DNA of 37,260 bases from JAVVEW01 sp032251045 (GTDB lineage Bacteria; Pseudomonadota; Gammaproteobacteria; Methylococcales; Methylomonadaceae): assembly GCA_032251045.1 (NCBI GenBank), contig JAVVEW010000025.1, forward strand, positions 1 to 37,260, given 5' to 3'. A model generated the notes under the pieces. The model was given only the letters and a program-made list of their open reading frames with translations. It searched no databases and was not told the DNA's origin. Shown piece by piece: positions 15,988-25,538 of the stretch (its first letter is position 1; each line of letters starts with the position of its first letter). Made by a program: the position numbers and the translations under genes.

Positions 15988-17100
15988 ATGGACTTTAAGG
16001 TTTTGGCGGAGTCGGGGGCGGCCCGGCGCGGGCAATTGCAGTTTGCGCGTGGCGTCGTCGATACTCCGGTCTTCATGCCGGTAGGTACGTATGGCTCGGT
16101 CAAGGCGATGACTCCGGAGGAGTTAACGCATCTTGGGGCGCAAATCATCCTGGGTAATACTTTTCATTTGTTTCTCAGGCCCGGTATGGAGGTGATTCAG
16201 GCGCACGGTGGTTTGCATGATTTCTGTCACTGGCAAGGACCCATTCTGACCGATTCTGGTGGCTTTCAGGTCTTTAGTCTCGGGGATTTGCGTGCCATCG
16301 ATGAACAGGGAGTGCGTTTTCGCTCGCCGGTCGATGGTCGGGCTATTTTTATCGGCCCCGAGGAGTCTATGGCGATACAGCAGCAGTTGCAGGCGGATAT
16401 TGTCATGATCTTTGACGAATGCACGCCGTATCCGGCTACTTTTGATGTGGCGGCCAAGTCCATGCGCCTATCATTGCGTTGGGCGCAGCGCAGCAAGTCA
16501 GCTTATCAAGGGCAGGGCGCCTTGTTTGGCATTGTGCAGGGCGGTATGTATCCTGAGCTTCGCCAGGAGTCTCTGGCTGGCTTGGTGGAGATGGGGTTCG
16601 ACGGCTATGCTATTGGCGGTTTGTCGGTGGGCGAGCCAAAGGCGGAAATGCTGGCCACGCTGGCGGCGATAACGCCTAGTATGCCGGTGGACAAGCCGCG
16701 TTACTTAATGGGTGTGGGTACGCCTGAAGACTTGGTCGAGGCGGTCGTCCGGGGTGTGGATATGTTTGATTGCGTGATGCCAACCCGTAATGCCCGCAAC
16801 GGCCATTTGTTCACTTCAACGGGGGTGATCAACATCCGTAATAGTCAGTATACCCAGGCCACCGAGCCGCCAGACCCGGAATGCGCCTGCTACACCTGCC
16901 GGAATTATTCATTAAGCTACCTTCGTCATCTGGATAAATGCCGGGAAATTCTCGGTGCAAGACTGAATACCATTCACAATCTGGCCTATTACCAGCACTT
17001 GATGCAAGGCTTGCGTCAGGCGATTGCGGAAAACAGGTTAATCGAGTTTCGGCGCGATTTTTATCAGCGGCGGGGTCAGTCTGTGCCTCCTGTGGCATAA
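15988..17100 (+). CDS. tgt: Queuine tRNA-ribosyltransferase (tRNA-guanine transglycosylase)
   Basis: Tgt exchanges guanine 34 for preQ1 in tRNAs with GUN anticodons, a step in queuosine synthesis. I choose the ATG at 15988, which yields MDFKVLAESGAARRGQLQF, aligned with the E. coli N-terminus, over the ATG 24 bases upstream. The 370-residue protein has the substrate pocket ILTDSGGFQVFSL (catalytic Asp), GGLSVGEP, the nucleophile region VDMFDCVMPTRNARNG and the zinc site CACYTCRNYSLSYLRH. It heads the tgt-yajC-secD-secF cluster typical of gammaproteobacteria. Confidence 0.95.
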   Translation: MDFKVLAESGAARRGQLQFARGVVDTPVFMPVGTYGSVKAMTPEELTHLGAQIILGNTFHLFLRPGMEVIQAHGGLHDFCHWQGPILTDSGGFQVFSLGDLRAIDEQGVRFRSPVDGRAIFIGPEESMAIQQQLQADIVMIFDECTPYPATFDVAAKSMRLSLRWAQRSKSAYQGQGALFGIVQGGMYPELRQESLAGLVEMGFDGYAIGGLSVGEPKAEMLATLAAITPSMPVDKPRYLMGVGTPEDLVEAVVRGVDMFDCVMPTRNARNGHLFTSTGVINIRNSQYTQATEPPDPECACYTCRNYSLSYLRHLDKCREILGARLNTIHNLAYYQHLMQGLRQAIAENRLIEFRRDFYQRRGQSVPPVA

Positions 17101-17140
17101 TAGCCGGTTTGACCTGGCCCATGATTTTAGAGGAGTCGTT

Positions 17141-17488
17141 ATGAGTTTTTTTATTGCTGAAGCCTATGCGCAAGCCCAGCCGGCCGCTGAGCAGCCGGGT
17201 ATGGAAGGGCTGATTTTTCCACTGGCGATTTTAGCCTTCTTTTATTTTTTGTTTCTCCGGCCACAAAACAAACGCCAGAAAGAACATAAGCAAATGCTGG
17301 CTTCGCTGAGCAAAGGTGCGGAAGTGGTGACCAACGGCGGCGTTTTGGGCCGGGTGGCGGATTTGGATGACAATTTTGTTAAATTGGAGATTGGCGAGGG
17401 TTTGTTTATTCAGGTGCAGCGTCAAGCCATTGCCAATCTGATGCCTAAGGGTACCTATAAGGCGATTGCTAAAAAAGCAAGGGATTAA
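17141..17488 (+). CDS. yajC: SecYEG-associated membrane protein YajC
   Basis: YajC is a small inner-membrane partner of SecDF. The 115-residue protein has one membrane helix (LIFPLAILAFFYFLFL) followed by RPQNKRQKEHKQML and the cytoplasmic SH3-like part (GAEVVTNGGVLGRVADLDDNFVKLEI), as in the family. AGGAG lies eight bases before the ATG. It is followed by secD after ten bases. Confidence 0.95.
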   Translation: MSFFIAEAYAQAQPAAEQPGMEGLIFPLAILAFFYFLFLRPQNKRQKEHKQMLASLSKGAEVVTNGGVLGRVADLDDNFVKLEIGEGLFIQVQRQAIANLMPKGTYKAIAKKARD

Positions 17489-17498
17489 GGAAGGCGTT

Positions 17499-19349
17499 AT
17501 GCAAAACCGATTTCCATGGTGGAAAAATCTGCTGATCATTGTGGTGTTGGCAGTCGCGGCACTGTATGCGTTACCTAACTTGTTTGGTGATGATCCGGCG
17601 GTGCAGGTTTCCGGCCCGGATGTGACCGAGCCGGAAAGCATTCGTCGTTTGCAAGCTGTGCTGGCGGAGCAGAATTTGCCGGTTAAGTCGATTGATAGCC
17701 ATGAGCATTATGTGTTGCTGCGTTTTGCCGATATTGACACCCAGTTGAAAGCTGCTGACCGGCTTAAGCCGGTTTTACAGTCGGATCAAACGCTGGCCTT
17801 GAATCTGGCGCCGGCTACGCCGTCCTGGTTACAGGCTTTAGGTGGTAAGCCCATGTATTTAGGGCTGGATTTGCGCGGTGGCGTGCATTTCTTATTGGAA
17901 GTCGATATGGATGCGGCCCTGCAGCAAGCTCAGGAGCGCTTTTATAACGATATCAAGGCAGAACTTCGCGAAAAACATATCCGTTATCGCACGGTGCGCC
18001 GTGATGGTGACGCCATTGTGGTGAAGGTTCGTGATGCCGAGTTGGCCGAGGCGGAAAATGCGTTGGCCGGTGCATTCAGCGACCTGACTTTCCAGGCTGG
18101 CCGGGAGCCAGGTCAATTGTTGGCGCGGTTGCGTGAGCCGGCTAAATTGGCGATTAAGAAATTCGCCCTGGAGCAAAACATCACTACGCTGCGCAATCGG
18201 GTCAACGAGTTAGGCGTGGCTGAGCCGGTGATTCAGCAGCAAGGTGACAGCCGTATCGTGGTGCAATTGCCAGGCGTTCAAGACACGACCCGGGCCAAAG
18301 ATATACTCGGTACCACCGCCACGCTGGAATATCGTTTGGTCGATGTCGGTCATGACCCTTACAGCGCGCAAACGACAGGCTCGCCGGCAGGTACCAGGCT
18401 GTATCAGGATAAAACTGGTAGTCCGGTGCTGCTGGAAGACAAAATCATTGTCACCGGTGATCAGATTGTCGATGCCTCCTCCGGTTTGGATCAAAATGGC
18501 TCGCCCTCTGTGTTCATCACCTTAAACGGCCTGGGTGCGCGCAAAATGGGCAAAATCACTCAGGATAATATCGGTCGCCCGATGGCAGTGGTGTTTATTG
18601 AATACAAAACGCAAACCGAGCTGCGTAACGGACAGCGCGTTCGCCACAAGGAAAAACACGAAAAAGTGATCAGTGTCGCCACCATTCGCGATGCCTTTAG
18701 TAAGCGCTTCCAGACCACCGGTCTGGATAGCCCGCAGGAGGCGCGTAATCTCGCGTTGTTGTTGCGTGCGGGTGCCTTGGCCGCGCCGGTGGATATTATC
18801 GAAGAGCGTACCGTAGGCCCTAGTCTGGGTCAGGATAATATCGATCAGGGTATGCGTTCAGTGCTGGTTGGATTTGTGGTGGTCCTGGTATTTATGGCGT
18901 TGTATTACCGCGTGTTTGGGTGGGTGGCCAATCTGGCCTTGATGTTTAATCTGGTATTGATTATCGCCGCATTATCGTTGCTGCAAGCCACCTTGACCTT
19001 ACCGGGTATCGCCGGGATCGTGCTGACCATCGGCATGGCTGTGGATGCGAACGTATTGATTTTTGAACGTATCAAGGAAGAATTGCGCAACGGCAACTCG
19101 CCACAGGCAGCGATTTATTCGGGCTATGAAAAAGCGTTTGCGACCATCTTCGACGCCAATATCACCACTTTGCTGGTGGCTACCATCCTGTTTGGTTTTG
19201 GTTCAGGGCCGGTGAAAGGCTTTGCGGTGACATTGTCGCTGGGTATTTTGTCATCCATGTTTACCGCTGTGACCGGTTCCAGGATGGTGGTCAATGCGCT
19301 TTATGGTCAACGTCGGGGCGCGGATTTGAAATTGTTGAGGAAATCATGA
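17499..19349 (+). CDS. secD: Protein translocase subunit SecD
   Basis: SecD, with SecF, uses the proton-motive force to help pull proteins through SecYEG. The ATG at 17499 gives MQNRFPWWKNLLII, with AAGGAAGG just upstream; an earlier start would run into yajC. The 616-residue protein has an N-terminal membrane helix, the GLDLRGGVHFLLEVD motif (about residue 117), a long periplasmic domain, and five C-terminal helices including TIGMAVDANVLIFERIKEE, the conserved transport motif. It overlaps secF by four bases (ATGA). Confidence 0.95.
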   Translation: MQNRFPWWKNLLIIVVLAVAALYALPNLFGDDPAVQVSGPDVTEPESIRRLQAVLAEQNLPVKSIDSHEHYVLLRFADIDTQLKAADRLKPVLQSDQTLALNLAPATPSWLQALGGKPMYLGLDLRGGVHFLLEVDMDAALQQAQERFYNDIKAELREKHIRYRTVRRDGDAIVVKVRDAELAEAENALAGAFSDLTFQAGREPGQLLARLREPAKLAIKKFALEQNITTLRNRVNELGVAEPVIQQQGDSRIVVQLPGVQDTTRAKDILGTTATLEYRLVDVGHDPYSAQTTGSPAGTRLYQDKTGSPVLLEDKIIVTGDQIVDASSGLDQNGSPSVFITLNGLGARKMGKITQDNIGRPMAVVFIEYKTQTELRNGQRVRHKEKHEKVISVATIRDAFSKRFQTTGLDSPQEARNLALLLRAGALAAPVDIIEERTVGPSLGQDNIDQGMRSVLVGFVVVLVFMALYYRVFGWVANLALMFNLVLIIAALSLLQATLTLPGIAGIVLTIGMAVDANVLIFERIKEELRNGNSPQAAIYSGYEKAFATIFDANITTLLVATILFGFGSGPVKGFAVTLSLGILSSMFTAVTGSRMVVNALYGQRRGADLKLLRKS

Positions 19350-20266
19350 ACACGACAATCGATTTTATTAGCAAGCGCCGAATGGCGGTGATTGTTTCCA
19401 GTCTGCTGTTGATTATCGCAATCACATCTTTGTTGGCCCGTGGTTTGAATTTGGGCCTGGATTTCACCGGCGGTACCTTGGTCGAACTGGGTTATCCGGA
19501 TTCGGTTGAATTGAATCCATTGCGTAGCGCTTTGGCTGAGGCCGGTTTTGCCGGTGCTAGTGTGCAGCATTTTGGCAGCACTCAGGATGTGTTGATCCGG
19601 TTGCGTCCCGATGATAGCCAAAACAATGCTGAACTCAGTGAGCGCGTTCTGGCGGCTGTTAACCGGAGTCAGGCAAAAGCGACATTGCGCCGAATTGAGT
19701 TTGTCGGTCCGCAGGTGGGCGATGAGCTTACGGAAGATGGCGGCCTGGCCACCTTATACGCCTTATTGGGAGTGTTGATTTATGTCGCTTGGCGTTTTGA
19801 ATGGAAATTTGCCTTAGGGGCGGTGGCGGCGTTATTTCATGACGTGCTGATTACCTTGGGTGTGTTTTCAGTCACGGCGTTGGAATTTGATCTCACCGTA
19901 CTGGCCGCCGTGCTGGCAGTCATTGGCTATTCGTTAAATGATACGATCGTGGTATTTGACCGCATTCGTGAGAACTTCATCAAGCTGCGTAAAACAAGCC
20001 CTGAGGAAACCATCAATATCTCTCTTAACGAAACCTTAAGTCGAACGTTGATGACCTCGTTGACTACCTTGCTGGTGTTGGTGGCATTGGCGACTTTAGG
20101 GGGCGAAACCATCCGTTATTTTGCCATTGCCCTGATTATCGGTATCTTCATCGGAACCTATTCATCCATTTATGTTGCAAGCCCGGTGACCTTGGCGTTA
20201 GGTATCAAGCATGAGGATATGTTACCGCCGGTCAAGGAAGGCGCGGATTACGACAATTTGCCATAG
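19346..20266 (+). CDS. secF: Protein translocase subunit SecF
   Basis: The 306-residue SecF has six membrane helices, the motif GLNLGLDFTGGTLVELGY near residue 34 and VIGYSLNDTIVVFDRIREN, the counterpart of the SecD transport motif. It starts within the secD stop codon. It is the last gene of the cluster, with no clear terminator hairpin in the 227 bases before rpmB. Confidence 0.95.
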   Translation: MNTTIDFISKRRMAVIVSSLLLIIAITSLLARGLNLGLDFTGGTLVELGYPDSVELNPLRSALAEAGFAGASVQHFGSTQDVLIRLRPDDSQNNAELSERVLAAVNRSQAKATLRRIEFVGPQVGDELTEDGGLATLYALLGVLIYVAWRFEWKFALGAVAALFHDVLITLGVFSVTALEFDLTVLAAVLAVIGYSLNDTIVVFDRIRENFIKLRKTSPEETINISLNETLSRTLMTSLTTLLVLVALATLGGETIRYFAIALIIGIFIGTYSSIYVASPVTLALGIKHEDMLPPVKEGADYDNLP

Positions 20267-20398
20267 CGGTTAGCTTGTGACAGGTCGAGATTTCGGCTGA
20301 GAAGATTTGAGAGCGGCCTCTATGTCGCCCTCATCTTCGCTGGCTGTTTACCTGGTGGGCGCTTAGGTGATTTCAGGGCTGGCAAGTGCAGGTAGCAT

Positions 20399-20427
20399 TT
20401 TACTTGTCAGATAAAATCTGGTATAAA
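20399..20427 (+). promoter_or_regulatory. Probable extended -10 promoter of rpmB-rpmG
   Basis: TTTACT (20399-20404) and TATAAA (20422-20427) are 17 bases apart, and the -10 box is preceded by TGG, giving the extended TGnTATAAA form. It lies about 65 bases upstream of rpmB. Confidence 0.5.
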
Positions 20428-20493
20428 GTTTGGTTTTTTATTAACGCTTAAGTCCAAGGGCTGTCCGCCTTGGAAGGCTTGCTGAGGAATGTC

Positions 20494-20730
20494 ATGTCAA
20501 GAGTCTGTCAAGTAACTGGGAAAGGGCCCGTTACCGGTAATAATGTTTCCCACGCCCATAACAAAACTCGCCGCCGTTTTTTGCCAAACTTGCACTATCG
20601 CAGGTTTTGGGTGGCCAGTGAAAACCGCTGGGTTCGTATTCGGGTTTCTGCCAAGGGAATGCGTATCATCGATAAGTTAGGCATCGATAGCGTGTTGAAA
20701 GATATTCGTGCTAAAGGTTTCAAAGGTTGA
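20494..20730 (+). CDS. rpmB: Ribosomal protein L28
   Basis: The ATG at 20494 gives MSRVCQVTGKGPVTGNNVSH, the standard L28 N-terminus, with GAGGAA upstream; an earlier in-frame start would add eight residues that do not belong to the family. The 78-residue basic protein is part of the large ribosomal subunit. It is eight bases upstream of rpmG, the usual pair. Confidence 0.96.
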   Translation: MSRVCQVTGKGPVTGNNVSHAHNKTRRRFLPNLHYRRFWVASENRWVRIRVSAKGMRIIDKLGIDSVLKDIRAKGFKG

Positions 20731-20738
20731 GGTGAGTC

Positions 20739-20894
20739 ATGCGCGATAAAATCAAGTTAGTGTCCAGCGAAGGCACCGGTCATTTTTATACCACGACCAA
20801 AAACAAACGCACCATGCCGGAGAAAATGGAAATCAAAAAATTTGATCCGGTTGCCCGTAAGCACGTCATCTATAAAGAAGCGAAAATTAAGTAA
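20739..20894 (+). CDS. rpmG: Ribosomal protein L33
   Basis: This 51-codon gene begins MRDKIKLVSSEGTGHFYTTT and ends ARKHVIYKEAKIK, the L33 pattern. Its ATG is preceded by GAGGTGAG. It lacks the paired cysteines of zinc-binding L33 forms, so it is the zinc-independent type common in gammaproteobacteria. It directly follows rpmB. Confidence 0.95.
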   Translation: MRDKIKLVSSEGTGHFYTTTKNKRTMPEKMEIKKFDPVARKHVIYKEAKIK

Positions 20895-20911
20895 GCTTCT
20901 CCTGTTGTTAA

Positions 20912-20945
20912 CGCCTCATGCAAGGCTTGTTCCTGGCATGAGGCG
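20912..20945 (+). terminator. Hairpin after rpmG, probable terminator
   Basis: CGCCTCATGC and GCATGAGGCG form a perfect ten-base-pair stem with a 14-base loop, 17 bases after the rpmG stop. No T run follows, so an intrinsic terminator is only partly supported; it may instead protect the 3' end of the message. Confidence 0.5.
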
Positions 20946-21262
20946 CAAATGCTCAAATCCCCCTTCAAAATACCTGCCAAGGTTTCACTAAGCTCAGTCT
21001 GTCCGCAGAGTCCCGGACGAATAAGGTCAACAACCTGTTTTTAAGACAACCAGCCTTCTGCCTAAACGTTCTCTGGTCCATTTGAAAAGCTAAAGCCATC
21101 ACCTCCGATCATGACGCCGACGCCATGGCTGCGACCCGAGTGGTCATTGGCGAGGCGGGACATTGCATGCCGGTTAAACACAGTGTTACTTTAGAGTGTC
21201 TGGGCATTGGTGTACTATTGCTATCCCGTTGTTAATCGCTTTGCAGCCCTCAGGTGGCCGTC
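20946..21262 (+). other. Non-coding stretch upstream of rnfA
   Basis: About 320 bases without a convincing gene. A 36-codon open frame (21125-21235) has no ribosome-binding site and no recognisable motif. The rnf promoter should be here, but no hexamer pair with good spacing stands out. Confidence 0.4.
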
Positions 21263-21844
21263 ATGAAAGAGTATTTGCTAATTCTGGTCAGTACCATTCT
21301 GGTCAATAATTTCGTCTTGGTTAAGTTTTTAGGCTTGTGTCCCTTCATGGGCGTGTCGCGCAAGCTTGAGTCTGCGGTCGGCATGGGCTTTGCCACCACG
21401 TTTGTGCTGACCTTGGCCTCGATTTCCAGTTATCTGGTCAATGAATACTTGTTGCAGCCTTTGGGTTTGGCGTATTTGCGCACCATTGCGTTTATTGTCG
21501 TGATTGCCGTGGTGGTGCAATTTACCGAATTGGTGGTCAGAAAAGCCAGTCCGTTGTTGTACCAGGTGCTGGGGATCTTTCTACCCCTGATTACCACCAA
21601 TTGCGCGGTGCTGGGTGTGGCTTTGTTGAATGTGCAAACCGAACATGGCTTTATTCAATCGGCACTTTATGGCTTTGGCGCCGCGGTCGGTTTTTCTATG
21701 GTATTGAGTTTGTTTTCGACTTTGCGTGAGCGAATCGATGCCGCCGATGTACCAACGCCTTTTCGTGGTAATGCCATTGCTTTGGTGACAGCGGGTTTGA
21801 TGTCCATGGCTTTCATGGGTTTTAGCGGTCTGGTCAGGGGGTAG
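21263..21844 (+). CDS. rnfA: Rnf electron-transport complex subunit A
   Basis: RnfA is a polytopic inner-membrane subunit of the Rnf complex (RsxA in E. coli), which couples electron flow between ferredoxin and NAD to ion transport. The ATG at 21263 (AGGTGG upstream) gives 193 residues; a GTG three codons earlier is less likely. ILVNNFVLVKFLGLCPFMGVSRK is the family signature with the conserved Cys near residue 25, and LITTNCAVLGVAL carries the second Cys; in the Rnf/NQR structures these hold a membrane-embedded iron-sulfur centre with RnfE. It is the first of six linked genes. Confidence 0.95.
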   Translation: MKEYLLILVSTILVNNFVLVKFLGLCPFMGVSRKLESAVGMGFATTFVLTLASISSYLVNEYLLQPLGLAYLRTIAFIVVIAVVVQFTELVVRKASPLLYQVLGIFLPLITTNCAVLGVALLNVQTEHGFIQSALYGFGAAVGFSMVLSLFSTLRERIDAADVPTPFRGNAIALVTAGLMSMAFMGFSGLVRG

Positions 21845-21846
21845 TG

Positions 21847-22419
21847 ATGAGCTTTTTACTGATTTGCGGCTTATTTGTTTTGTTTGGTATTTTGCTGGGC
21901 TTTGCCTCGGTGAAGTTTCGAGTTAAAGGCGACCCGGTTGCTGATAAAATCGAAGCGATTTTGCCGCAGACGCAATGTGGACAATGCAGTTTTCCCGGTT
22001 GTCGACCTTATGCCGAGGCCATTGCGTCGGGGCAGGCCGATATCAACCAGTGCCCGCCGGGCGGACAAGAGGGTATTGAGGCTTTGGCAGACTTGTTAGG
22101 GGTTGAGTCTAAACCGTTAAACGCTGAATTTGGTGTTGAAAAACCGAAGCGGGTGGCTATTATTCATGAGCAGGATTGCATTGGCTGTACCAAATGTATC
22201 CAGGCCTGTCCGGTCGATGCCATTGTCGGTGCGGCCAAGCAAATGCATACCGTGGTAGCCAACGAATGTACAGGTTGTGAGCTTTGTATCGAGCCTTGCC
22301 CGGTGGATTGTATCGTGATGGAGCCGATTCCTGAGGACTTGAGTAACTGGCAATGGCCAGCGCCTGTCGTGGTTGCTAAACCGGCGGCGCAACCCGACTT
22401 GAATGTACAGCATGCTTAA
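21847..22419 (+). CDS. rnfB: Rnf electron-transport complex subunit B (iron-sulfur)
   Basis: RnfB is the ferredoxin-like entry subunit. The 190-residue protein has an N-terminal membrane helix, the four-cysteine motif CGQCSFPGCRPYAEAI with a later Cys (NQCPPGG), and two classical 4Fe-4S motifs, CIGCTKCIQACP and CTGCELCIEPCP. Length is standard for the short gammaproteobacterial type. ATG at 21847 is preferred to an overlapping GTG at 21844. It overlaps rnfC by eight bases. Confidence 0.95.
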   Translation: MSFLLICGLFVLFGILLGFASVKFRVKGDPVADKIEAILPQTQCGQCSFPGCRPYAEAIASGQADINQCPPGGQEGIEALADLLGVESKPLNAEFGVEKPKRVAIIHEQDCIGCTKCIQACPVDAIVGAAKQMHTVVANECTGCELCIEPCPVDCIVMEPIPEDLSNWQWPAPVVVAKPAAQPDLNVQHA

Positions 22420-23890
22420 ATTATTCAATTTTCATGGTGGCTTGCAGCTGCCAAGGCATAAACAGGTCTCGTTAGAGCGCCCTGTGGCAACGGCAAGCTT
22501 GCCTGAACAGTTGATTTACCCCTTACAGTTGCGTCCGGGCGTACGCTTGACCGCGACGGTGCAGCCGGGCGAGCGCGTGTTAGCCGGGCAGGTCATCGCC
22601 GATAGCGAGCATTTTCTGGCCACGCCGGTGCATGCCGCCAGCTCTGGCGTGGTGCGTGGTATTGTCGATTGGCTGGCGCCGCATCCTTCGGGCTTGCCTG
22701 ATCATGCCGTGGTGATCGATACCGATGGTCTCGAACAGGCAGTAGCACCGATGCCAGGGTTGGATTACCGCCATGAAACCCCAGCGACCATTAAGGCTCG
22801 CATCCGGCAAGCAGGGGTCGTAGGCTTGGGCGGGGCCGCTTTCTCAACGGCTGTTAAACTGAACCCTGGCCCTAATCGTGTCATCGATACCTTAATTCTG
22901 AATGGCGCTGAGTGCGAGCCTTATATCACTTGTGATAATGCGTTAATGCAGACAAGAGCGCGTGCGGTCGTTGAAGGTGCGTTGATCTTACTGCATGCTT
23001 TGCAAATTGGCCGTTGTCTGATTGCCGTTGAAGATCATATGACCGAAGCTCTGGCAGCGCTGGATGCGGTATTGGCCGAAGTCAAAGACCGGCGTCTGTC
23101 GCGGGTGGCGGTACCGTCAGTTTATCCTACCGGTGGCGAGCGTCAGCTGATCAAGGTGTTGACCGGCAAGGAAGCTCCGTCTGGCGGCATTCCGGCCGAT
23201 GTCGGTATTGTGTGCCAGAATGTGGGCACTGCGGCGGCGATTTATGATGCGGTTGTCAATGGCTTGCCACTGACCTGGCGTCTGGTGACGGTGACCGGGA
23301 AGGGCGTGGCCAGACCGAGCAATTGGCTGGCGCGTATCGGGACGCCAATAGCCGACTTGATCGAGCAAAGCGGTGGCTATACGCCCGACGTGCGGCGTTT
23401 GATCATAGGGGGGCCGATGATGGGCTTTGCCTTGCCCGATGATGTGATTCCCATTGCCAAGGCCAGTAACTGCATTCTGGCCGCTGCCCTGTCCGAAGTG
23501 GATGTCGATCGGGAAACACGCGCTTGTATTCGCTGTGGCGAATGTGCCAATGCTTGTCCGGTGAACTTGTTGCCGCAGCAGCTGTACTGGTATAGCCGCG
23601 TCAACAATCTGGATAAATTAAAGCAGTTCAGTTTGTTCGATTGTATCGAATGTGGCTGTTGTGAAGTGGTGTGTCCCAGTCACATTCCGTTGGTTAACTA
23701 TTATCGAGCGGCGAAAAGCAAAACACTGACCAAAGCCAAACAGGCGGAAAAAGCCGCTATTGCCAAACGTCGTCATGATGCCAATCAGGAGCGAAAAGCC
23801 CGCGAACAAGCGGAAAAAGCCGAGCGCGCCCGTGCCCGCAAAGCGGCTTTGGCCGCCGCCAAACAACAAGAACAACCCTCTGAATCATGA
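22412..23890 (+). CDS. rnfC: Rnf electron-transport complex subunit C
   Basis: RnfC is the NAD(H)- and FMN-binding peripheral subunit. The 492-residue product starts MLKLFNFHGGLQLPRHK and has the glycine-rich nucleotide site (GVVGLGGAAFSTAVKL), LILNGAECEPYITCD, and two 4Fe-4S motifs, CIRCGECANACP and CIECGCCEVVCP. The C-terminal ~60 residues are a lysine/alanine-rich, probably coiled-coil tail, a variable region in this family. It ends inside the rnfD start (ATGA). Confidence 0.95.
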   Translation: MLKLFNFHGGLQLPRHKQVSLERPVATASLPEQLIYPLQLRPGVRLTATVQPGERVLAGQVIADSEHFLATPVHAASSGVVRGIVDWLAPHPSGLPDHAVVIDTDGLEQAVAPMPGLDYRHETPATIKARIRQAGVVGLGGAAFSTAVKLNPGPNRVIDTLILNGAECEPYITCDNALMQTRARAVVEGALILLHALQIGRCLIAVEDHMTEALAALDAVLAEVKDRRLSRVAVPSVYPTGGERQLIKVLTGKEAPSGGIPADVGIVCQNVGTAAAIYDAVVNGLPLTWRLVTVTGKGVARPSNWLARIGTPIADLIEQSGGYTPDVRRLIIGGPMMGFALPDDVIPIAKASNCILAAALSEVDVDRETRACIRCGECANACPVNLLPQQLYWYSRVNNLDKLKQFSLFDCIECGCCEVVCPSHIPLVNYYRAAKSKTLTKAKQAEKAAIAKRRHDANQERKAREQAEKAERARARKAALAAAKQQEQPSES

Positions 23891-24918
23891 AATTTGAAAC
23901 CGCGATCGCGCCACATTTATTGCCCGTGAATCGGGTGGACTGGGTTATGGCCAAAGTGCTATTGGCGCTGTTGCCTGGCATTATTGCCTTGACGGTATAT
24001 TTTGGGGTGGGTGTTTGGGTCAATATTGTCATTGCCGTGATCACCGCGTTGGTCCTGGAAGCTGTGCTGCTGAAATGGCGCGGCTTGCCGGTCGTGCCGG
24101 CTTTGAAAGATTTGAGTGCTATGGTCACCGCAGTATTACTGGCCATTTCCTTGCCGGTGATCGCGCCGTGGTGGCTGGTTTTACTAGGGACGGCGTTTGC
24201 TATTGTCATCGCCAAACACCTGTATGGGGGATTGGGTTATAACCCGTTTAATCCGGCCATGATGGGGTATGTGTTTTTGCTGGTGTCATTTCCGGTGCCG
24301 ATGACCGCTTGGATCGCGCCAACACCGGTTGCCGGTTTTGACTGGACAGTGCTGGAGCAGGTGGCGTTTAACCTGGGCTTAGGTTTGCCTGAACAGGTGC
24401 AATTTGACGCTATCACCTTGGCAACGCCTTTGGATAGGCTGAAAACCGAAATTGCCTTAGGGCATCCGATCAGCGCAATCCAAAACGCCCCGGTTTTTGG
24501 CTATATCTCCGGTAAGGGCTGGGAGTGGGTGGCGTTAGGTTATTTACTGGGCGGTTGTTGGCTGTTGTGGCAAAAAGTGATTGGCTGGCAAATTCCTTTG
24601 GGATTGATGCTGGGGCTGGCGTTACCGGCCGGGCTGGGTTATTTACTCGATAGCGAGCAATTTGCCAATCCCGGTTTTCATCTGGCTGCCGGCGCGACCA
24701 TGTTGGGCGCGTTCTTTATCGCCACCGATCCGGTCACGGCAGCGACTTCATCTAAAGGGCGTTTGTTTTATGGGGCCTTGATTGGCTTGTTAACCTATCT
24801 GATCCGCACCTTTGGTGGTTATCCCGATGCGATTGCTTTTTCAGTGATTCTGGCCAATCTTTGCGTACCAACCATCGATTATTTGACGCGGCCTCGTGTT
24901 TTCGGACAACGTTCATGA
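23887..24918 (+). CDS. rnfD: Rnf electron-transport complex subunit D
   Basis: RnfD is a membrane subunit with covalently bound FMN. The 343-residue protein has about nine hydrophobic helices, GGLGYNPFNPAMMGY, the flavin attachment region DAITLATPLDRLKT (Thr), and ATDPVTAATSSKGRLFYGALIG near the C-terminus. Overlaps with rnfC and rnfG (ATGA at each) show a coupled operon. Confidence 0.94.
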   Translation: MKFETAIAPHLLPVNRVDWVMAKVLLALLPGIIALTVYFGVGVWVNIVIAVITALVLEAVLLKWRGLPVVPALKDLSAMVTAVLLAISLPVIAPWWLVLLGTAFAIVIAKHLYGGLGYNPFNPAMMGYVFLLVSFPVPMTAWIAPTPVAGFDWTVLEQVAFNLGLGLPEQVQFDAITLATPLDRLKTEIALGHPISAIQNAPVFGYISGKGWEWVALGYLLGGCWLLWQKVIGWQIPLGLMLGLALPAGLGYLLDSEQFANPGFHLAAGATMLGAFFIATDPVTAATSSKGRLFYGALIGLLTYLIRTFGGYPDAIAFSVILANLCVPTIDYLTRPRVFGQRS

Positions 24919-25538
24919 AAGAAATTATCAAAAAATCCCTGACCGGCGCCCAGGTCTTGGGTTTGTTTTCGTTGCTGGGATTGGGGCTGGTGGTGCTGGT
25001 TGCGGGATTGACTGAAGGACGTATCGCCGCCAATGAGCGTCAGGCATTGTTGGATAATCTGGTCAAGGTGGTGCCGGCTGATTTATATGACAATGATATT
25101 GCCTCAGATGTCACCACCATTACCGACTTAACGCCCGAGCTTCCGGTGACAGTTTATCGTGCCAGGCAGCAAGGCGAACCGGTGGCGGCAGTTTTTACCA
25201 TAATCGCAACCAATGGTTATAACGGCGACATCAAACTACTGGTGGCGGTGCATCGAGCCGGCTATGTGACCGGTGTACGTGCTGTTGCCCATAAGGAAAC
25301 GCCAGGCTTAGGCGATGGTATCGAGGCTAATCGTAGCCAGTGGATTTACGCGTTTGATGGCAAATCATTGGCCAATCCCAAGCCTGAACAGTGGGCGGTC
25401 AAGCGTGACGGTGGTGTTTTCGATCAATTTACCGGTGCGACGATTACGCCTAGAGCCGTGGTCAATGCGGTGAAGAAAGTACTGATTTATTTCAAACAAC
25501 ACCAAGATAAGGTGTTTTCTCCAGAGCAGGGGGCATGA
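24915..25538 (+). CDS. rnfG: Rnf electron-transport complex subunit G
   Basis: RnfG is a periplasmic-facing subunit carrying covalent FMN. The ATG at 24915 (inside the rnfD stop) gives 207 residues with one N-terminal helix (GLFSLLGLGLVVLVAGL) and the flavin-attachment motif FTGATITPRAV, where the last Thr of the TGATxT pattern is modified. HKETPGLGDGIEANRSQW is the other conserved segment. It overlaps rnfE by four bases. Confidence 0.94.
   Translation: MKEIIKKSLTGAQVLGLFSLLGLGLVVLVAGLTEGRIAANERQALLDNLVKVVPADLYDNDIASDVTTITDLTPELPVTVYRARQQGEPVAAVFTIIATNGYNGDIKLLVAVHRAGYVTGVRAVAHKETPGLGDGIEANRSQWIYAFDGKSLANPKPEQWAVKRDGGVFDQFTGATITPRAVVNAVKKVLIYFKQHQDKVFSPEQGA

Noticed and set aside
21125..21235. 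36-codon open frame upstream of rnfA
   Set aside because: No ribosome-binding site and no family signature; too short to support without conservation data.
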